This document shows, piece by piece, positions 1 through 8,366 of a stretch of DNA of 31,036 nucleotides. The translations under genes were made by a program, and so were the position numbers. The stretch covers positions 1 through 31,036 of the forward strand of contig CAJWWH010000005.1 of assembly GCA_913048545.1 (NCBI GenBank). The letters run 5' to 3'. A model generated the notes under the pieces. That model saw only the letters and a program-made list of their open reading frames with translations, did no database searches and was not told the origin of the DNA. The number at the start of each line of letters is the position of its first letter. Within the stretch, counting starts at the first letter, position 1. This DNA comes from an uncultured Opitutia bacterium. Its GTDB lineage: Bacteria > Verrucomicrobiota > Verrucomicrobiae > Opitutales > MB11C04.

Positions 1-944
1 TTGACTGAAGCATCAATTTTACCACGGGCAAATTCATTAATAGGAACGTCCTGCACAATTTCCCAATTTTCTCCGTCTGAGCGAACAGGGAAAGACGTGA
101 TTAACCCTTCCTTGGTTCCATAACTCCCATCCGAAGCTACGCATACGCTATTCCAATCGCCTTCAGTTGTTGGCGTAGTCAAAGATCGAACCGTATCAAT
201 AGCGGCATTGGCTGCAGATGCGGCAGAGGATGCACCACGTGCCTGAATGATCGCGGCACCCCGTTGCTGAACCGTTGGAATAAAATCAACATGGGCCCAT
301 GTATCGTCAGAAATAACTTCTGATGCGGATTGTCCACCAATTTTGGCATTATAATAATCGGGGTACTGAGTGGCGGAATGATTTCCCCAAATGGTAACAT
401 TAGAAACTTCAGAAACTTGAACTCCCGCTTTAGCGGCCAATTGAGCAGCCGCACGATTTTCGTCCAAACGGGTCATGGCAAACCAACGGTCTCGTGGAAT
501 ATCCGGGGCATTATTCATCGCAATCAGGCAATTGGTGTTACATGGATTCCCCACCACTAAGACCCGGGCATCGGATGCTGCATTGGCTTGAATAGCCTGA
601 CCCTGACCCGTAAAGATTTTTCCATTAATTCCTAGCAGATCACCACGCTCCATTCCAGCTTTGCGGGGAACACTTCCCACAAGGAGTGACCAATTGGCTC
701 CGTCAAAACCTTCATTCAAATCGCAGGTTGGGCGAATATCCTTAAGCAGGGGGAACGCACAGTCGTCCAGTTCCATACATACTCCTTCCAGGGCTTTCAT
801 GCCAGGCTCGATCTCAATCAAATTAAGGGCAACCGGTTGATCGGGGCCAAATACGGCTCCGGACGCGATGCGAAAAAGGAGGGAGTAACCAATTTGACCG
901 GCGGCTCCGGTAACGGCTACACGAATAGGTGCTTTATCATTCAT
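1..944 (-). CDS. mdh: malate dehydrogenase, C-terminus cut by window edge
   Basis: NAD-dependent malate dehydrogenase, interconverting malate and oxaloacetate in the cytoplasmic TCA cycle. I translated this frame directly from the reverse strand; 314 residues are visible and roughly 15 C-terminal ones lie outside the window, judged by the usual length of about 330. The nucleotide-binding loop GAAGQIG sits at residues 13-19, the active-site loop [11 protein letters not shown] starts at 92, NPCNTN at 133-138, MTRLDENRA at 157-165, and the catalytic histidine is H189 in [11 protein letters not shown]. This pattern is that of the long, cytosolic-type MDH group rather than the shorter lactate-dehydrogenase-like type. 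The ATG at 944 has no clear Shine-Dalgarno. It lies 41 bases downstream of the DAHP synthase stop on the same strand, so the two may be co-transcribed. Function is confident; only the end is missing. Confidence 0.95.
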   Translation of the reverse strand, partial: MNDKAPIRVAVTGAAGQIGYSLLFRIASGAVFGPDQPVALNLIEIEPGMKALEGVCMELDDCAFPLLKDIRPTCDLNEGFDGANWSLLVGSVPRKAGMERGDLLGINGKIFTGQGQAIQANAASDARVLVVGNPCNTNCLIAMNNAPDIPRDRWFAMTRLDENRAAAQLAAKAGVQVSEVSNVTIWGNHSATQYPDYYNAKIGGQSASEVISDDTWAHVDFIPTVQQRGAAIIQARGASSAASAANAAIDTVRSLTTPTTEGDWNSVCVASDGSYGTKEGLITSFPVRSDGENWEIVQDVPINEFARGKIDASV

Positions 945-985
945 AATTATAAAATTGAAGTGGGGTGAAAAATAAAAAAAGGGCG

Positions 986-2044
986 TTAAGAAAAACGTGC
1001 TCTATCAATTACATCGGCTGAACGACGAAGGCAAGCCTCAGTACTCGACCAATCGATACAACCATCAGTGATAGAAACTCCGTATTCAAGCTCCTCAAGG
1101 GGTCGCGGAAAAGATTGGCTGCCCGCATGTAAATGGCTTTCAATCATCACTGCATGTATTGAAACTGCACCGTCTTGAATTTGTTCCAGCACCTTATCAA
1201 GGACAGCGGGTTGGCGGGCAGGATCTTTTCCACTATTGGCATGACTACAGTCCACCATAATGGAAACGGGTGCGTTCGCTGAACGAAGAGCATCCTCGGC
1301 TGCCCGAACATACTTCGTCTCATAATTCGGCCCATTGGTTCCACCCCGAAGAATAAGCTGGCAGTCTGGGTTTCCCGCGGTGGTCACCGCGGAGGCTCGG
1401 CCGTCCTCTGTAATTCCCAAAAATGTTTGGCTCATGCTGGCGGCAATTATTCCATTAACTGCAGCTTTCACATCACCGGCAGTGGCATTCTTGAATCCGA
1501 TTGGCATCGATAATCCGGAAGCCATCTGGCGGTGAGTCTGGGATTCGGAAGTACGGGCACCAATCGCGGACCAACATAGAGAATCCGCAATATATTGAGG
1601 GGTGATTGGATCCAGCAATTCAGTGGCCGTGGGAATTCCCATATCCAAAACTTCCCCAAGAAATTGACGGGCAATCCTAAGACCTTCAGGAATGTCACAA
1701 GTTCCATTTAATTTCGGATCCATAATTAGCCCTTTCCAGCCCACAGTGGTTCGTGGCTTTTCAAAATACACCCGCATGACCAAAACCACTCGGTCCTTGA
1801 GCTCGTCCCTCAACTTTGCGAATCGATTGGCGTACTCTCGGCAAGATTCCAGGTCGTGGATTGAACACGGTCCAACTACAGCTACCAGCCTACGGTCTTC
1901 CCCTTTAATTAAAGAATGAAGTGTTTCTCTGGACTGGCGAACCACGGCGTTTTGTTCTGGTGAACGGGCAATTTCCTCACACAGTTCAACTGGCGAAGGC
2001 AGAGCCTCCGAATTGCTAATTCTTAAATTTGTTACTTTATCCAC
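986..2044 (-). CDS. 3-deoxy-7-phosphoheptulonate (DAHP) synthase, class I
   Basis: Condenses phosphoenolpyruvate with erythrose 4-phosphate, the first step of the shikimate pathway to aromatic amino acids. Numbered from the far upstream ATG at 2080, the frame shows GPCSIHD (70-76), the long catalytic block [17 protein letters not shown] (102-118), and further on [13 protein letters not shown] and a [10 protein letters not shown] end typical of AroF/G/H-type enzymes. I prefer the GTG start at 2044. From there the LRI motif lies six residues in, closely matching the spacing in E. coli AroG. It gives 352 residues, near the usual 350, and leaves 62 bases for the divergent promoters with ygfZ. The ATG at 2080 would leave only 26 bases and add 12 residues unlike the family. 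Feedback specificity (Phe, Tyr or Trp) cannot be read here, so no isoform symbol is given. Confidence 0.94.
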   Translation of the reverse strand: MDKVTNLRISNSEALPSPVELCEEIARSPEQNAVVRQSRETLHSLIKGEDRRLVAVVGPCSIHDLESCREYANRFAKLRDELKDRVVLVMRVYFEKPRTTVGWKGLIMDPKLNGTCDIPEGLRIARQFLGEVLDMGIPTATELLDPITPQYIADSLCWSAIGARTSESQTHRQMASGLSMPIGFKNATAGDVKAAVNGIIAASMSQTFLGITEDGRASAVTTAGNPDCQLILRGGTNGPNYETKYVRAAEDALRSANAPVSIMVDCSHANSGKDPARQPAVLDKVLEQIQDGAVSIHAVMIESHLHAGSQSFPRPLEELEYGVSITDGCIDWSSTEACLRRSADVIDRARFS

Positions 2045-2106
2045 AACCAAGTACCATAAATGGGAAGCTTGCATGAACAAGCTAAACTTTTACAATCACT
2101 CATTTA

Positions 2107-3006
2107 ATGACCACTTTTTATTATAAATTCTCCCCCAAAGGAGTAATCCGTGTACTAGGCGAAGATGCAGAGGACTACCTCCAAAGCCAATGGAGTATCA
2201 ATATTAGAAAACTCCCCATTGGTGGAGTCCGATACGGGCTTCGACTTTCTACCAAAGGCAAGGTACTGGCTGATTCTTATTTCCTTCGTTTACAAGAAGA
2301 AGAATTCATTCTCATAAGTAAGGAGTGCGACGGAGAATATATTCTTACTCTTTTAAATGAGAATATTGTAGCAGACGAAGTTGAGTTTATGAATGAAACA
2401 CAAAATTGGGATTTTATTGGCCTTTGGCAAAAGGATAAGAATCCTAACTTTCAAGCCATACCACTTGAAAAACCTGAAAAGAATCAGTTTTTTAAAATTG
2501 AAAATGGCTTTTTTTTCGAAGATTCCCGGGCAGCTCCCGGTACTTTTTCCCTGCTATTGCCCAAACAACCCCCGTTGGAAAAACTCAACAAATGCTCCAT
2601 TGAAACCTCATCTGAATACGAACGACTTCGGATCGAAGCTGATCGGGCTACAATTCCTTATGAAATTGGCCCGCAGGATTTACCTCAGGAAGGAAACCTG
2701 GAAAAAGAGGGAGTAGACTTTGACAAAGGTTGCTACCTAGGGCAGGAAGTAATGGCCAGAATACATGCAATGGGGAGGGTGCGAAGACAAGCCTGCTCAG
2801 TTTACTGGCCAAGCCACCAACTGCCTCAACTACCCTGCCCCGTATTTGCCGCAAATAAAAAGGTGGGAGAATTAAAAAGCTTGGTTAAAACTGAATCAGA
2901 TAAAGCAATCGGTATCGCCCTTATCCATGAAAAGGGAATAAAAACATTACAGGAAGATGGGCTCAGTTTGGAAGAATTTAATGAACATAAAGTTTTCAAA
3001 CTATGA
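2107..3006 (+). CDS. ygfZ: YgfZ/GcvT-fold folate-binding protein
   Basis: Member of the YgfZ (COG0354) family, a tetrahydrofolate-dependent protein related to the glycine-cleavage T protein and implicated in repair or maintenance of iron-sulphur enzymes such as the tRNA methylthiotransferase MiaB. The family signature K-G-C-Y-x-G-Q-E is intact at residues 207-214 (KGCYLGQE), with the conserved cysteine C209, followed by MARIHAMGRVRRQ. The N-terminal part (LGEDAEDYLQSQ..., RYGLRLSTKGK) matches the folate-binding half. Length, 299 residues, is normal. The start is an ATG without visible Shine-Dalgarno, divergent from the DAHP synthase gene. Its stop overlaps the next small gene by ATGA, which implies translational coupling. 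Confidence 0.9.
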   Translation: MTTFYYKFSPKGVIRVLGEDAEDYLQSQWSINIRKLPIGGVRYGLRLSTKGKVLADSYFLRLQEEEFILISKECDGEYILTLLNENIVADEVEFMNETQNWDFIGLWQKDKNPNFQAIPLEKPEKNQFFKIENGFFFEDSRAAPGTFSLLLPKQPPLEKLNKCSIETSSEYERLRIEADRATIPYEIGPQDLPQEGNLEKEGVDFDKGCYLGQEVMARIHAMGRVRRQACSVYWPSHQLPQLPCPVFAANKKVGELKSLVKTESDKAIGIALIHEKGIKTLQEDGLSLEEFNEHKVFKL

Positions 3007-3239
3007 CAGATGCAAATGAAACTGAACAGGTGACCAAAATTTTCCTAAATTTAGGAGCTGAACCAAAACTTGCACTTCAAATGGCCAAGCAATTATTAAA
3101 GCGTGCTGAACAGAGATCTAATGAAGAAGAAGTCAGTAAAACTGAGGCTTTAAAGGAATTACTCGAAGTCGCCGTTTATGGAGCACAAGGAATGTTAAAA
3201 CCGGGTGACGATGCTCAATCTCAACAAAAAAAGCCTTAA
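3003..3239 (+). CDS. small hypothetical protein coupled to ygfZ
   Basis: I do not recognise this 78-residue protein. It begins inside the ygfZ stop (ATGA, 3003-3006), which is the main reason to believe it is real. The sequence is predicted helical, charged and soluble: residues 7-35 (EQVTKIFLNLGAEPKLALQM...) and 40-60 (SKTEALKELLEVAVYGAQGM) look like two amphipathic helices, and the tail DDAQSQQKKP is polar and probably disordered. No cysteines, signal peptide or membrane segment are seen. The stop codon falls inside a small AT-rich inverted repeat. It may assist YgfZ or iron-sulphur maintenance, but that is inference from position only. Confidence 0.65.
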   Translation: MTDANETEQVTKIFLNLGAEPKLALQMAKQLLKRAEQRSNEEEVSKTEALKELLEVAVYGAQGMLKPGDDAQSQQKKP

Positions 3240-3263
3240 AAAGGCTAAAAAAACGATTTTTTT
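3231..3263. repeat. nested AT-rich inverted repeats between small ORF and HU gene
   Basis: AGCCT-taaaa-AGGCT forms a short hairpin overlapping the upstream stop codon. It is followed immediately by AAAAAAACGATTTTTTT, itself nearly palindromic. On the minus strand the first hairpin is followed by a T run and would look like a terminator, but no minus-strand gene ends here. On the plus strand the second palindrome could end the ygfZ transcript or act as a curved A-tract upstream element for the HU promoter. Confidence 0.4.
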
Positions 3264-3274
3264 GCAAAAAAAGT

Positions 3275-3306
3275 TTGACCATAGGCATGAAAACACAGAG
3301 CAATAA
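3275..3306 (+). promoter_or_regulatory. weak candidate promoter for the HU gene
   Basis: TTGACC at 3275-3280 resembles a sigma-70 -35 box and lies just downstream of phased A/T tracts. The best -10 candidate, CAATAA at 3301-3306, is poor and the 20-base spacing is long. The main support is position: the gap is 114 bases and the gene downstream is normally abundant. Confidence 0.25.
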
Positions 3307-3340
3307 GCTTGTTTAAATCACCTAACAATACTTCCAAACA

Positions 3341-3348
3341 AAAGGAAA
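3341..3348 (+). promoter_or_regulatory. strong ribosome binding site deciding the HU start
   Basis: AAAGGAAA ends five bases before the ATG at 3354. It is the clearest Shine-Dalgarno sequence I see in the window, where most starts lack one, and it argues against the in-frame ATG at 3309. Confidence 0.75.
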
Positions 3349-3353
3349 CATAC

Positions 3354-3626
3354 ATGAATAAAGGACAATTAATCGAAGCCGTACAAAAAAAATTAGGCAA
3401 GGATACAACCAAAGCAGCAGCAGATGCAGCTCTAAATGCAGTTATTGCTTGCATCACTAAGGCAGTTAAAAAAGAGCCTGTTCAAATTATCGGCTTTGGT
3501 ACCTTTTCGGTTGTAAAACGGGCAGCACGTAAGGGTATCAACCCTGCAACTCGCGAACCGATTAAAATCAAGGCTTCTAAATCTGTAAAGTTCAAGCCAG
3601 GTGCCAAGCTTAAGGCAGCTATCTAA
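3354..3626 (+). CDS. HU/IHF-family DNA-binding protein
   Basis: A 90-residue histone-like protein that bends and compacts DNA. It has the HU layout: MNKGQLIEAVQKKLG N-terminal helix, an alanine-rich second helix (TTKAAADAALNAVI), then GFGTFSVVKRAARKGINP, the beta-arm signature with the conserved proline at the arm tip (NPATREP), and VKFKPGAKLKAAI at the end. I chose the ATG at 3354 over one at 3309 because only the later start gives family length, and it has a clear ribosome binding site, AAAGGAAA at 3341-3348. It is flanked by its own likely promoter and an excellent terminator, so it is probably monocistronic and strongly expressed. HU versus IHF subunit cannot be settled by eye. Confidence 0.95.
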   Translation: MNKGQLIEAVQKKLGKDTTKAAADAALNAVIACITKAVKKEPVQIIGFGTFSVVKRAARKGINPATREPIKIKASKSVKFKPGAKLKAAI

Positions 3627-3650
3627 TTGCTTTACCAAATACCCCTTTCA

Positions 3651-3679
3651 AACCCACGGGCAACCGTGGGTTTTTTTTT
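3651..3679 (+). terminator. intrinsic terminator after the HU gene
   Basis: A perfect nine-base stem, AACCCACGG / CCGTGGGTT, closes a four-base GCAA loop and runs straight into a tract of T residues. It lies 25 bases after the HU stop and 19 bases before the galactokinase ATG, so galK needs its own promoter or read-through. Confidence 0.95.
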
Positions 3680-3697
3680 ATATTCAAATAAAAGAAA

Positions 3698-4885
3698 ATG
3701 GATAAGAATTTTTCAACAGATGAATCAAAAGAAGATTACCTTGAATTTATGAAAGATGTTGTTGCCGCTTTTGCTCCGGGGCGAATTGAATTTTTAGGGA
3801 ACCATCTCGACTACAATGGTGGAACCGTTCTCGGAACGGCAATCAATGCGGGTATTTATGGCCTAGCTCTTCCGATGGAGGGCACCGACTTCCGTTTATT
3901 TAGCGAAAGTTTCGAGGGTGTCGAAATATCCGGTTCCATGCAAAAGTTGGAAAAACAAACTGGAAAACAAAGTTGGGCGAATTATTGCCTGGGAGTGCTC
4001 CGTGTTCTTCAAGATAAAGAATTGGCCCCTCATCATGGTTTCTCCCTGACCCTAAGTACAGATTTGCCAATGTCCGCGGGATTAAGTTCGAGTGCTGCGG
4101 TAGAACTGGCAACCGCCCAATGCCTTCTTCAATTGGCTAATCAAGAAGTCAGTAAAAAAGAGCTGGTCAATATTTGTAGGCAGGCAGAGAATGAATGGGT
4201 GGGTTTACCATGTGGGATTTTGGATCAGGGAACATCTGCATTTGGAGAAAATAATCAGGTTGTTCGAATTGATTGTGCGAAAGAAGAATATTCCACCCTC
4301 CCCCTTCCAGCCAACACCAGTTTTTGGATATTTGATACGGGAATCAAACACGATCTTGTGGATTCACACTATGGAACAAGGAACCAGGAATGCATGGATG
4401 CATTAACCATCCTTCAAAATACGGACGCTTCCATCAAAAATCTCGCCGAATGTCCAATCGCCCTTCTGGAAAAAACAAAGATGGCAAATAATTTAATAAA
4501 GAGAGCTCGTCATGTAGTGGAAGAACAAAACCGGGTAAACCTATTTGTAAATGGTTTAATGAACGGAACCTCACCGGGGGAACTGGGTACGCTCCTAACG
4601 GAATCCCATTACAGTTCATCCCAAAATTTTGAAAATAGTGTTCCCGAACTTGATTACCTGGTTGATCAATTAACCAAAGAAAAAAAAGTTTTGGGTGCTC
4701 GCCTTACCGGTGGTGGTTTTGGGGGAGCAGTCCTGGCTTGGACCATGGATTCATTCTCAAAAGAAGAGGCCGTTTCCATTTCCCATCGATATGAAAAGAA
4801 ATGGCAAGAAACACCAAGCTTTCATTCATTTTTACCGTCCAAGGGTGCCGGTTCTTACGACCCTCTTCTTAAACCCGGGGAATAA
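3698..4885 (+). CDS. galK: galactokinase-like GHMP kinase
   Basis: ATP-dependent sugar kinase of the GHMP superfamily, most likely phosphorylating galactose at C1 for the Leloir pathway. The three family blocks are present: the sugar-binding block PGRIEFLGNHLDYNGG (27-42), the phosphate-binding loop MSAGLSSSAA (125-134), and LTGGGFGGA (336-344). The catalytic base is D176 in PCGILDQGTS. The first block departs from the textbook GRxNLIGEHxDY: Glu replaces Asn at position 31 and Asn replaces Glu at position 35, a residue that contacts the sugar in characterised galactokinases. I believe this GNH form is a recognised subgroup in Verrucomicrobiota and relatives, but substrate choice is less certain than the fold. 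No other Leloir gene is adjacent. The gene ends inside the convergent hydrolase (17-base overlap). Confidence 0.85.
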   Translation: MDKNFSTDESKEDYLEFMKDVVAAFAPGRIEFLGNHLDYNGGTVLGTAINAGIYGLALPMEGTDFRLFSESFEGVEISGSMQKLEKQTGKQSWANYCLGVLRVLQDKELAPHHGFSLTLSTDLPMSAGLSSSAAVELATAQCLLQLANQEVSKKELVNICRQAENEWVGLPCGILDQGTSAFGENNQVVRIDCAKEEYSTLPLPANTSFWIFDTGIKHDLVDSHYGTRNQECMDALTILQNTDASIKNLAECPIALLEKTKMANNLIKRARHVVEEQNRVNLFVNGLMNGTSPGELGTLLTESHYSSSQNFENSVPELDYLVDQLTKEKKVLGARLTGGGFGGAVLAWTMDSFSKEEAVSISHRYEKKWQETPSFHSFLPSKGAGSYDPLLKPGE

Positions 4886-5660
4886 GAAGAAATTTATCCA
4901 AAGCCGAGAGAAAACCGGATCGATCCTCGACATGCACATCGTGTCCCGCATTGGGCAACACCACAAGCTCGGCAGCAGGAAAATGATCAAGAATTTCCGG
5001 TTTGTGCTCGGATCGTAAATAGCCAGATTTCCCACCCCTTATAAAAAGGGTCGGCCCATGAAAACAATCCGTTTTGGTTAATGGTTTGGAAGAAAGCTGT
5101 CCAATAGAATCACGCAAAACCTGAATATTAGCTTTCCAGGTAAAGGCGTCCTCATGTTGAGTCAGGTTCGTCAATAAAAATTGCCGGAATGCCCAGTTGG
5201 GAATGAGGTCAGCCAATTGTTCATCCGCCTGTTTTCGCGAAGATAATTCCCGTAGATCAATACTAAGCAGGGCATCCAAAGTAGGGGTATGGTGCTCACG
5301 CGGATAATCCCGGGGTGCAATATCCGCCACCACTAGACTATGCAAGCGGTCGGGATAATCGCATGCAAACCGCATCGCCACTTTCCCACCAAGGCTATGG
5401 CCGCATAGAACAAATTTTGGCAGATCATGATGTTCAGCGTAGCGGAGCAAATCATTGGACATTGCTAAAATTGAAGCTTCCTGATCGTGAAATGAATTAC
5501 CGTGATTTCGAAGATCGAGCGAATGAACTTGAAAGTTTCCCCCTATCTCTTTGGCCACGGATCGCCAGTTTCGGGATGACCCCAATAATCCATGCATCAA
5601 TACGAAAGGAGTTTCCCCATCTCCTAGGATTTCAGAATATGGCAAGGGGAAGGAATTCAA
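4869..5660 (-). CDS. alpha/beta-hydrolase (YbfF/ABHD11-like esterase)
   Basis: Soluble serine hydrolase of 263 residues. The oxyanion-hole motif MHGLLGSSRNW is at 22-32, the nucleophile elbow GHSLGG at 87-92 (Ser89), and the catalytic histidine is probably H240 in PNAGHDVHVED. The segment VVADIAPRDYP near 110 and FIRGGKSGYL are typical of the YbfF/ABHD11 subgroup, which hydrolyses short acyl or thioester substrates in vitro; the natural substrate is unknown. No ATG is available at the right place. The frame opens with TTG overlapping the mutS stop (TTGA), so translation is likely coupled to mutS. The 3' end overlaps galK, which converges from the other side. Confidence 0.88.
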   Translation of the reverse strand: MNSFPLPYSEILGDGETPFVLMHGLLGSSRNWRSVAKEIGGNFQVHSLDLRNHGNSFHDQEASILAMSNDLLRYAEHHDLPKFVLCGHSLGGKVAMRFACDYPDRLHSLVVADIAPRDYPREHHTPTLDALLSIDLRELSSRKQADEQLADLIPNWAFRQFLLTNLTQHEDAFTWKANIQVLRDSIGQLSSKPLTKTDCFHGPTLFIRGGKSGYLRSEHKPEILDHFPAAELVVLPNAGHDVHVEDRSGFLSALDKFLLIPRV

Positions 5661-8299
5661 AATAATTCAAGTTGAGAGGGATCTGTTTTTTTCTGAACGG
5701 GTTTACTTTTCACTACTACCGGTTTTTTGGCCGGAGAAGGTGATCTACTCTCCCCTGAAGAAATAGTCCCATCAGCATCAGGATAATCGGAGCTTGGCAG
5801 CGGTGCCGAATCACCATGCTCAAGAGTAGCGAGAATTTCTTTCGCCCTACCCACAACACCGTCTGGCAAACCAGCTAGGCGGGCAACCTGAATACCAAAT
5901 GAACGACCCGAAGCACCAGGAGTGACCTGACGAACAAAAATAATTTCATCATTCCATTCCTTGACCGCGACTGAAAAATTCCGCAGACGGGGAAGAGAAT
6001 GAGCCAAGCGGGTCAGTTCATGGTAATGAGTCGCAAAAAGCGTTTTTGGACCCTCTTGGCCAAGACCATGCAAATGCTCAACCACCGCCCAGGCTATACT
6101 TAAGCCATCATAAGTACTTGTCCCTCGACCAATCTCATCCAAAATAATTAAACTCGAAGAAGTACAATTATTAAGAATATTGGCCGTTTCATTCATTTCC
6201 ACCATAAATGTGGAATTCCCACGGGCTAATTCATCACCAGCACCGACACGAGAAAAAATTCGGTCAACCATACCCAAACGACAACTTTTCGCCGGAACAG
6301 CGGAACCAACTTGAGCCATTAATGTAATCAGAGCAACCTGCCTAATAAAGGTCGATTTACCCGCCATATTTGGCCCCGTAATTAAAGAGATCTGTTCATT
6401 ATCTGATGAAAGGAGGCAATCATTGGGAACAAAAGCATGAGTTCCAGCGAGCCCCAAGCTTTCCTGCTTCAAGACCATTTCGACTACTGGATGCCTACCC
6501 TGGACTATTTCCATTTCTTTGCTTTCTTCTACAAATTCAGGCATACAATAATCACGATCGCGCATAATCGCTCCCCATGACGAAAGTAGATCAATCTCAG
6601 CCAAGACCTGAGCAGTTCGAGCTATGGCATCTGCTTCCTCCAATGCTAATTCAACGACGGCTGTAAAAAGTTCCTGCTCCTTCGAGACAGCCCGTTCTTC
6701 CGCATTGATAATCTCTTTCTCTTTCGTACGTAACTCATCCGTATAATAACGTTCGGCATTGGTCATCGTTTGCTTGCGAACATAGTGTTCTGGAACAAGG
6801 CTTAGGTTAGCCTTCGTCACTTCAATAAAATACCCGAAAGCACCGTTATACTTAATTTTTAAGTTATTTATACCGGTTTTTTCCCTTTCCGATGCCTCTA
6901 ATTCAATAATCCAACGCTTCCCGCCACTACCAAGTTCTCTTAGTTTATCAAAGTCTTCATCATACCCTGCACGGATAACTCTCGCTCCATCTGCTTTCAC
7001 ATCCACTTTTATATCGGCGGGTAATTCTTCTTCCAATGCACGGTCTAAAACCGTACATAATTTTTCGAAGGTCTGCACATTAGCTGCAAGTTCAAGAATT
7101 GCCGGATATCGATCCCCTAATTCAAGAAGGCATTTAACAACTGCTGGTAATCCACGTATTGTAGCCCGTAACCCACCGAGTTCACGTGGGCGAACTAACC
7201 GATTTCGCAACCTACCTAGAATTCGCTCCAGATCACTTCCGGTTTTCAAAATTGATGCCACCTCCTCAACTGCTCCCGGAGCCCGTGAAAATTCCAATAC
7301 ACAGGATTGTCGACGATGAATTTCTTTCAGGTTCCTTTCCGGACTCGAAAGATAGCTCTCAAGAAGACGGGCACCGGCTGAAGTGACCGTATTGTCCATG
7401 GCATCCATAAGCGACCCCTTACGGGTCTGTGCAGATGTTTTAAAAACTTCAAGGTTTCGTTGAGTGGCAGGATCAAGTAGGAGGGAATCTTCTGTGCAAT
7501 ATTCCTCAATTCTCGAGAGGTTTCCAGGTTTTCCTTTAAGGACATCCTGGGCATATATTAATATAGCACCTGCAGTTCCCAAAGCGTAATGCTCGATATC
7601 TATCCCAAACCCTTCCAAGTTCATTACGCCAAGGCCCTCCATCACCTCACGCGCTCCTGTTCGCTGATCAAAATCAAAATCTGGTCTTTCTGTTAAGGTT
7701 ACTCCAGAAAACAAACGATCCAACTCCTCTGCAATCAGAGAACCATCCTCTAGTTGAGCGACTCTTTTGTTCATCCCTTCGGGAATCAATACCTCGCGTG
7801 GAGATAATGCACCTAGTATAGAAAGAAAATCCCGTGGTGATTCACTCCGTGCCAAGAAAAATTTCCCAGTGGACAAATCAAGCCAGGATGCAGAAGAACC
7901 TCTCTTCCCAAAGTCAACTGCGAGAAGAAAATGATTATGCCCTGCGTCTAATTGGCGATCTTCCAAGACAGTTCCCGGGGTCAGAATTCTGGTAATACCC
8001 CTCTTTACTAATTTCCCTGTTTGGGCAGTTTCCAATTGATCACATATCGCGACTTTTTGACCGCCATTTAGCAATTTTGTTAAATAGCCGTCTGCCGCGT
8101 GAGACGGAATACCAGCCATTGGCATGTCATGTCTTTTAGTTAAGGTAATGCCCAGTAAAGCAGCACCCCGTTCAGCATCACGCTCAAACATTTCATAAAA
8201 GTCACCTAGGCGAAAAAGGAGCAATGTATCATCATCCAGGCTATCACGTGCCTCGCGATACTGTTTCATCATTGGTGTCTCTTGGGCTTTCTTGCTCAT
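5657..8299 (-). CDS. mutS: DNA mismatch repair protein MutS
   Basis: Recognises base mismatches and small loops and starts methyl-independent or MutL-dependent repair. All landmarks of MutS1 are present in 880 residues: the mismatch-probing F34-x-E36 in GDFYEMF, the ATPase Walker A GPNMAGKST (642-650), and the Walker B/D-loop DEIGRGTST (721-729), followed by the FATHYHEL switch region. Past the ATPase there is a low-complexity Ser/Pro/Lys tail ending in QLELF at the extreme C-terminus, a good match to the sliding-clamp (DnaN) binding pentapeptide QL(S/D)LF. The ATG at 8299 follows 67 bases after the outer-membrane gene stop, with no clear Shine-Dalgarno. Expression is probably shared with the downstream hydrolase. 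Confidence 0.98.
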   Translation of the reverse strand: MSKKAQETPMMKQYREARDSLDDDTLLLFRLGDFYEMFERDAERGAALLGITLTKRHDMPMAGIPSHAADGYLTKLLNGGQKVAICDQLETAQTGKLVKRGITRILTPGTVLEDRQLDAGHNHFLLAVDFGKRGSSASWLDLSTGKFFLARSESPRDFLSILGALSPREVLIPEGMNKRVAQLEDGSLIAEELDRLFSGVTLTERPDFDFDQRTGAREVMEGLGVMNLEGFGIDIEHYALGTAGAILIYAQDVLKGKPGNLSRIEEYCTEDSLLLDPATQRNLEVFKTSAQTRKGSLMDAMDNTVTSAGARLLESYLSSPERNLKEIHRRQSCVLEFSRAPGAVEEVASILKTGSDLERILGRLRNRLVRPRELGGLRATIRGLPAVVKCLLELGDRYPAILELAANVQTFEKLCTVLDRALEEELPADIKVDVKADGARVIRAGYDEDFDKLRELGSGGKRWIIELEASEREKTGINNLKIKYNGAFGYFIEVTKANLSLVPEHYVRKQTMTNAERYYTDELRTKEKEIINAEERAVSKEQELFTAVVELALEEADAIARTAQVLAEIDLLSSWGAIMRDRDYCMPEFVEESKEMEIVQGRHPVVEMVLKQESLGLAGTHAFVPNDCLLSSDNEQISLITGPNMAGKSTFIRQVALITLMAQVGSAVPAKSCRLGMVDRIFSRVGAGDELARGNSTFMVEMNETANILNNCTSSSLIILDEIGRGTSTYDGLSIAWAVVEHLHGLGQEGPKTLFATHYHELTRLAHSLPRLRNFSVAVKEWNDEIIFVRQVTPGASGRSFGIQVARLAGLPDGVVGRAKEILATLEHGDSAPLPSSDYPDADGTISSGESRSPSPAKKPVVVKSKPVQKKTDPSQLELF

Positions 8300-8366
8300 A
8301 AAAAGTAAACAAGCAAGCCCCAGATGAGCTTTTCGTCAAGGCAATGAATCAATAATTTTAAAATCT

